DNA from: Caulobacteraceae bacterium
Lineage (GTDB): Bacteria; Pseudomonadota; Alphaproteobacteria; Caulobacterales; Caulobacteraceae
Assembly (NCBI GenBank): GCA_004144935.1
Contig: SDZP01000149.1
Span: 1-8,183 of the forward strand
Length of the DNA stretch: 8,183 nucleotides
Direction: 5' to 3'
Shown: positions 1-6,000 of the stretch, one piece after another
Layout of the letters: each line of letters opens with the position of its first letter
How positions within the stretch are numbered: the first letter of the stretch is position 1
Program-made: the position numbers and the translations under genes
Notes under the pieces: model-generated
The model's input: the letters and a program-made list of their open reading frames with translations, nothing else
Told to the model about the DNA's origin: nothing
Database searches by the model: none

Positions 1-2
1 CC

Positions 3-3000
3 ACCTGGGGCGTCGCCAGCCATCGGATCACCGCCGCCGGCCAATTGGTCGCCGGCCCCGATACGGTCGTCAACACCACCACCACCGACCAGCAGCACAG
101 CCCGGCCATCACCGCCCTGACGGGTGGCGACTACGTCATCACCTGGAGCTCCTACACCCACGACGGCAGCGACTGGGGCGTCTATGGCCAGCGCTTCAAT
201 GCCGACGGCACGCGGGACGGCCAGGAATTCCTGGTCAATACCCTGACCGACTCCAGCCAGATCTACCCCAGCGTCGCTGGCCTCAGCGACGGCGGCTTTG
301 TCATCGCCTGGCAGACATTCACCGGGGCTGACGCCGACAACTCCGACTACGGCATCGCCGGTCAGCGCTACAACGCGGCGGGCCAACCGGTCGGCGGTGA
401 GTTCCTGATCAACGGCATCGGCTATCAAGGCCAGAGCCAGGTCAATCTGGTCGCGGCGCCGGACGGCGGCTTCGTGGTCGCCTGGACCAGCTACCAGGCC
501 GACGGCTCCAGCAATGGGCTCGTCGCCCGGCGCTTCGACGCCGCCGGCAACGCGACCGAGCCCTACGGCGACGACGTGCTGGTCAACACCTACAGCCTCA
601 ACGACCAGTCGGCCCCGGCCCTCGCCATGCTCGATCGCGGCTTCGTCGCCGTCTGGCACTCGCAGGGCCAGGACGGCAGCGGCTATTCCATCGAGATGCA
701 GCGCTTCCAGGGCCAGGGCCTGGAGCCGCCGCCGCTGGTGGTGGACGCCGCGCACGGCGGCGACAACGCCAATGACCTGATCTTCTCCACCCTTCAGGAG
801 GCGCTCGACGCCGCCGAGGACGGCGATACCGTCATTCTCAAGGGCGGGACCTACAACCTGTCGGCCACGGCGGTGGTCGATGTCGACGACCTGCGCATCA
901 AGAACGCCGCCGGCGAGACCGTCGTCATCAATGGGCCGGCTGGCGGACCGGCGCTGCAGGTCGGTTCCGGCCTCAACATCAGCCTGCGCGGCGACGCCGT
1001 CGAGCGGCTGGTGTTCAACGCCGGGTCCGGGGCGGCCGCGGCCGTCGATCTGCTGGGGACCAACAGCGGCACGGAGATTCTTCGGGTCACCATCAACGCC
1101 AACGGCCAGTATGGACTGCGCTTCGGCGGCGGTCAGAACGGCGTCACCGTCAGCGACAGCACCTTCGGCGGCACGGCCTCCGCGGCGCTGGTCCTGGTGC
1201 GCGGGACCGCCAGCGGGGTCGCGGCCTCGACCGGCGTCAACGTGCTGGACAGCCTGTTCACCGGCGGCGGCGGCTCTGGCCTCGTCACCGAGGCGACCGG
1301 CGGCCAGATCCTCGAGAACGTCTTCAGCGGCGCCTTCGCCGAGGGCTTTGCCGCCCTCGTCGCCTGGGCCGGCGGCGGCGACATCCAGGACAATACCTTC
1401 AGCGGTCCCGGGGCCGGCGCCTGGTTCTACGACCTGGCCAATGCCTATGCGGAATCGACTTTCATCGGCCAGAACGCCTTCCCGGCCGGCTGGACCTGGG
1501 TGCAGGAGCGCAACGGCGTCCTCTCGACCCTGAAGGAAGCCCTCGCCACGGCCCAGGCCGGCGACACCATCCAGGCCACGGCGGGCGACTACGCGTCCGA
1601 AACCGGGCTGACCGTCGCCGACGACAACCTGACGATCAACGCGCCGGCCGGGGCGACCGGCATCGTCCTGGCCCTGGGGGTCGGTGTCGCCACCGTCACC
1701 TTCAACGACGCCGCGGCCATCGACGTTACCGGCAACAGCGCCGCCAACATTGTCCATGCCGGTTCAGGGGCGGACTCCGTCCACGGCGCGGCGGGCAATG
1801 ACCAGCTCAACGGCCGCGACGGCGCCGACCAGCTGTTCGGCGACGCGGGCGACGATGTCCTCAACGGCGGCGGCGGCGACGACGTCCTGCAGGGCGGGGC
1901 GGACAACGACCGCTACGTCGTCAGCGTCGGCGAAGGCCACGACACCGTCACCGACGCCTCCGGCGCGGCCGACGTGCTGGCGCTCTACAGCACAAACTCC
2001 GGCGGCGGTGACAGCCTGGTGCTGTCCGGCGCGGCCGGATCGACGACAGCGACCTTCAATGGCGACGCCACCGCCAACGTCACGGCGACCGGCATCGAGG
2101 CCGTCGAGGTCACGCTCGACAACAATGACGGCGTCATCCTGACCGGCGCGGTCGGCGCCTCCAGCGTGCGGATCGTCGGCGGGACCGGGGCCAACGTCAT
2201 CGACGCCAGTGGTCTGACCTCGGCCACCGCGATCACCTTCACCGGCGGGCGCGGCGCCGACAGCTTCACCGGCTCGGCCGGACTGAACGATACGGTCGAC
2301 TATTCGGCCGAGACCGACTCGGGCGCCGTCACCGTCAACCTGGCGGCCGGCACGGCCACCGACACCAACGGCGCCGCCGACACCCTGAGCGGCGTCGAGA
2401 ACGTCATCACCGGGGCCGGCGCCGACAGCATCACCGGCAGCAGCGTCGCCAACCGCATCGAGGCGGGAGCCGGCAACGACTCGATCGCCGGCGGGGCAGG
2501 GCGCGACAGCTTCGTCTTCCGGGCCGGCTTCGGCCAGGACACCATCAGCGATTTCTCCCCGTCCAACGAGATCCTCCGCTTCGACGCCGCCGTCTTCGCC
2601 AACGTCGCGGCGGTGCTGGCCGCGGCCACCGCCTCCGGCGGCGACACCGTGATCACGGCCGGGGCCAATACCCTCACGCTGACCGGGGTGACCCTGGCGC
2701 AGCTGGGGGCCTGGAACATCGATATCCTGGGCGGCAATGACGCCCCGACCCTCCGCGCCGGCGCCCCCAGCGCCACCCTGCGTGAAGTGGGCCAGGGCGT
2801 CGCCGGCACGGCCTCGTCGACGGTGGCGCTCACCGCCGACGACGTTGACGGCACGGTCTCCTACGACGCCGCCGCGCTGGCCGCCGACGGCTGGGTGCAG
2901 AGCCCGGCCGGCGTCTGGACCAAGGCCGGCGTCTACGGCCAGGCCGTCTTGACGGTCGCCAGCAACAACGTCCTGTACACGCTCGACAACGCCCGCCCAG

Positions 3001-6000
3001 CCACCCAGGCCTTGCAGACCGGCCAGACGGTGACCGAGACCTTCACCGTCCCGGTCGTCGACGACGGCGGCCTGACCGCCACCCGCCCGGTGACTTTCAG
3101 CATCGGCGGCAGCAACGACGCCCCGGTTGGCGTCGCCGACACCGGCACGGCGGTCGAGGCTGGGGTCGTGGCCGGCTCAAACGCCATCGGCAACGTCCTG
3201 ACCAACGACACCGACGTCGACGCGGGCGACAGCAAGACCGTCTCCGCGATCACCGGCGGCACGGTCGGCTCGGCCCTGAACGGGACCTACGGGGCCCTGA
3301 CCCTGAACGCCGACGGCAGCTACAGCTACGCGGTCAACAACGCCAACAGCAGCGTCCAGGCCCTGCGCACGGCGGCGCAGACCCTGACCGACAGCTTCAC
3401 CTACACGGTGCGGGACGCGGCCGGGGCGAGCAGCACGACCACCCTGACCATCACCATCCAGGGCGCCAACGACGCCCCGGTCGCCGTGGCCGACACCGGC
3501 ATCGCCAACGAGGCCGGCGTGGCGGCGGGCGCCAACGCCACCGGCAACGTGCTGACCAACGACACCGACGTGGACGCGGGGGACTCGAAGTCCGTCTCTG
3601 CCCTCAGCGGCGGTACGGTCGGCTCGGCGCTGACCGGGACCTACGGCGCCCTTACGCTGAACGCCGACGGGACCTATGCCTACGTCGTCGACAACGCCAA
3701 CGCGGCGGTGAACGCCCTGCGCACCACCGCCAACACCCTGACCGACGCCTTCACCTACACGGTGACCGACGCGGCGGGGGCGACCAGCAGCACGACCCTG
3801 ACCATCACCATCCGTGGGACCAACGACGCCCCCGTGGCCGTCGCCGACACCGGCACGGCGGTCGAGGCGGGGACCTCGGCCGGGTCGAACGCCAGCGGCA
3901 ACCTCGTCACCAACGACACCGACGTCGACACCGGCGACGCCAAGACGGTCACCGCCTTCAGCCAGGGGGCCAGCAACGGCACGCTGGGCTCCGGCCTGGC
4001 CGGCGCCTACGGCACGCTGACGGTCGCCGCCAACGGGACCTGGACCTATGTCGTCAACAACGCCAACCCGACCGTCCAGGCCCTGCGGCTGGCCGGCGAG
4101 ACCCTGACCGAGACCTTCAACTACACCATGCGGGACACCGCCGGGGCGACCAGCGCCAGCACCCTGACGGTGACCATCCAGGGAGCCAATGACGCCCCGG
4201 TCGGCGTCAACGATGCCGGCTCGGCCACCGAGGCCGGCGTGGCGGCCGGCGTCAACGCCAGCGGCAACGTGCTGACCAACGACACCGATGTGGATGCGGG
4301 CGACTCGAAAACCGTCTCGGCTCTCAGCGGCGGCACGGTCGGATCGGCCCTGAACGGCGCCTATGGGGCCCTGACGCTAAACGCCGACGGGACCTATTCC
4401 TACGCGGTCGACAACGCCAATGCGGCGGTGAACGCCCTGCGGCTCAGCACCGATACCCTGACCGACAGCTTCACCTACACGGTGCGAGACACGGCCGGGG
4501 CGACCAGCACCGCCACCCTGACCATCACCGTCCATGGCGCCAATGACGCACCGGTCGGGGTCAACGACACGGGGACGGCGGTCGAGGCGGGGACTGCGGC
4601 GGGCTCCAACGCCAGCGGCAACGTCCTGACCAACGACAGCGACGTCGACACCGGCGACGCCAGGACCGTCTCGGCGCTCAGCGGCGGGACGGTCGGCGCG
4701 GCCTTGGCCGGCGCCTACGGCAGCCTGACCCTCAACGCCGACGGGACCTACAGCTACGTCGTCAACAACGCCAACGAGGCGGTGGGCGCCCTGCGCACGG
4801 CGTCCGACACCCTGACCGACGTCTTCACCTACACGGTGCGCGACACCGCCGGCGCGACCAGCACGGCGACCCTGACCGTCACCGTCCAGGGCGCCAACGA
4901 CGCCCCGGTCGCGGTGGACGACGCCGGCTCGGCCAGCCTCGGCTCAGATGGCGGCCCGGCCAATGACGCCACCGGCAACGTGCTGGACAACGACACCGAC
5001 GTCGACAGCGGCGACACCAGGACGGTTACCGCCCTGACCGGCGGCACGGTGGGCTCGGCCCTGGCCGGCCAGTACGGCAGCCTGACGCTGAACGCCGACG
5101 GCAGCTACACCTACGTCATCGACGAGCTGGATCCGGCGGTCGTGGCGCTCGGACCGACCGACAGCATCTCCGAGACCTTCACCTACACGATGCGCGACAC
5201 GGCCGGGGCGACCGACACCGCCGTCCTCACCATCACCGTCTTCGGGGCCAACGAATCCCCCACCGCTGTCGCCGATGTCGGCACGGCGGTGGAGGCCGGC
5301 GTCGCCGCCGGCGCCAACGCCACCGGCAACGTGCTGACCAACGACACCGACCCCGACGCCGGCGACAGCCAGACCGTCACGCAGGTGAAGTTCGGCGCCA
5401 CGACTGGCGTGCTCGGTTCGGCCCTGGCCGGCGCGTACGGCGCCCTGACGCTCAATGCCGACGGCAGCTACAGCTACGTCGTCGACAACAGCGATGCGGC
5501 GGTGAACGCCTTGCGCACGGCCTCGGACACCCTGACCGAGATCTTCACCTACACCATGCGCGACACGGCCGGCGCGACCAGCGCCACCACCCTGACCATC
5601 ACGATCCAGGGCGGCAACGACGCCCCGGTGGCGGTGGCGGACGTCGGCACGGCCGTGGAGGTTGGCGTCAGCGCCGGCTCGAACGCCACCGGCAACGTGC
5701 TGGCCAACGACACCGACGTCGACGCCGGCGACGGCAAGACCGTCAGCGCCCTGACCGGCGGCAGCGTCGGCTCGGCCCTGGCCGGCGCCTACGGCAGCCT
5801 GACCCTCAACGCCGATGGCTCCTATGCCTATGTGGTCAACAACGCCAACAGCGCCGTCCAGGCCCTGCGCACGGCGGCCCAGACCCTCACCGAGAGCTTC
5901 ACCTACACGGTGACCGACACCGCCGGGGCGACCAGCAGCACGACCCTGACCCTCACCATCCAGGGCGCCAACGACGCCCCGGTCGCGGTCGCCGATGTCG

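Noticed and set aside
738..1512. Calling the beta-helix region a pectate lyase or other polysaccharide-degrading enzyme.
   Set aside because: Only the fold-level pattern is visible. I could not identify a catalytic Asp/Arg/Lys set, so an enzyme name would be a guess.
880..1533. A 217-codon + strand frame rich in Ser, Pro, Arg and Ala.
   Set aside because: It is out of frame with the continuous coding frame, which carries clear beta-helix motifs here. The Ser/Pro/Arg/Ala content is the usual shifted-frame product of GC-rich DNA.
2514..2735. Reading the serralysin-like segment as a C-terminal secretion signal and gene end.
   Set aside because: The frame continues without a stop into the VCBS domains, so this segment is internal.
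2300..2854. A 184-codon minus-strand frame.
   Set aside because: It is antisense to the RTX-associated module, the second nonapeptide block and the start of the divergent VCBS domain. It shows no motif of its own.
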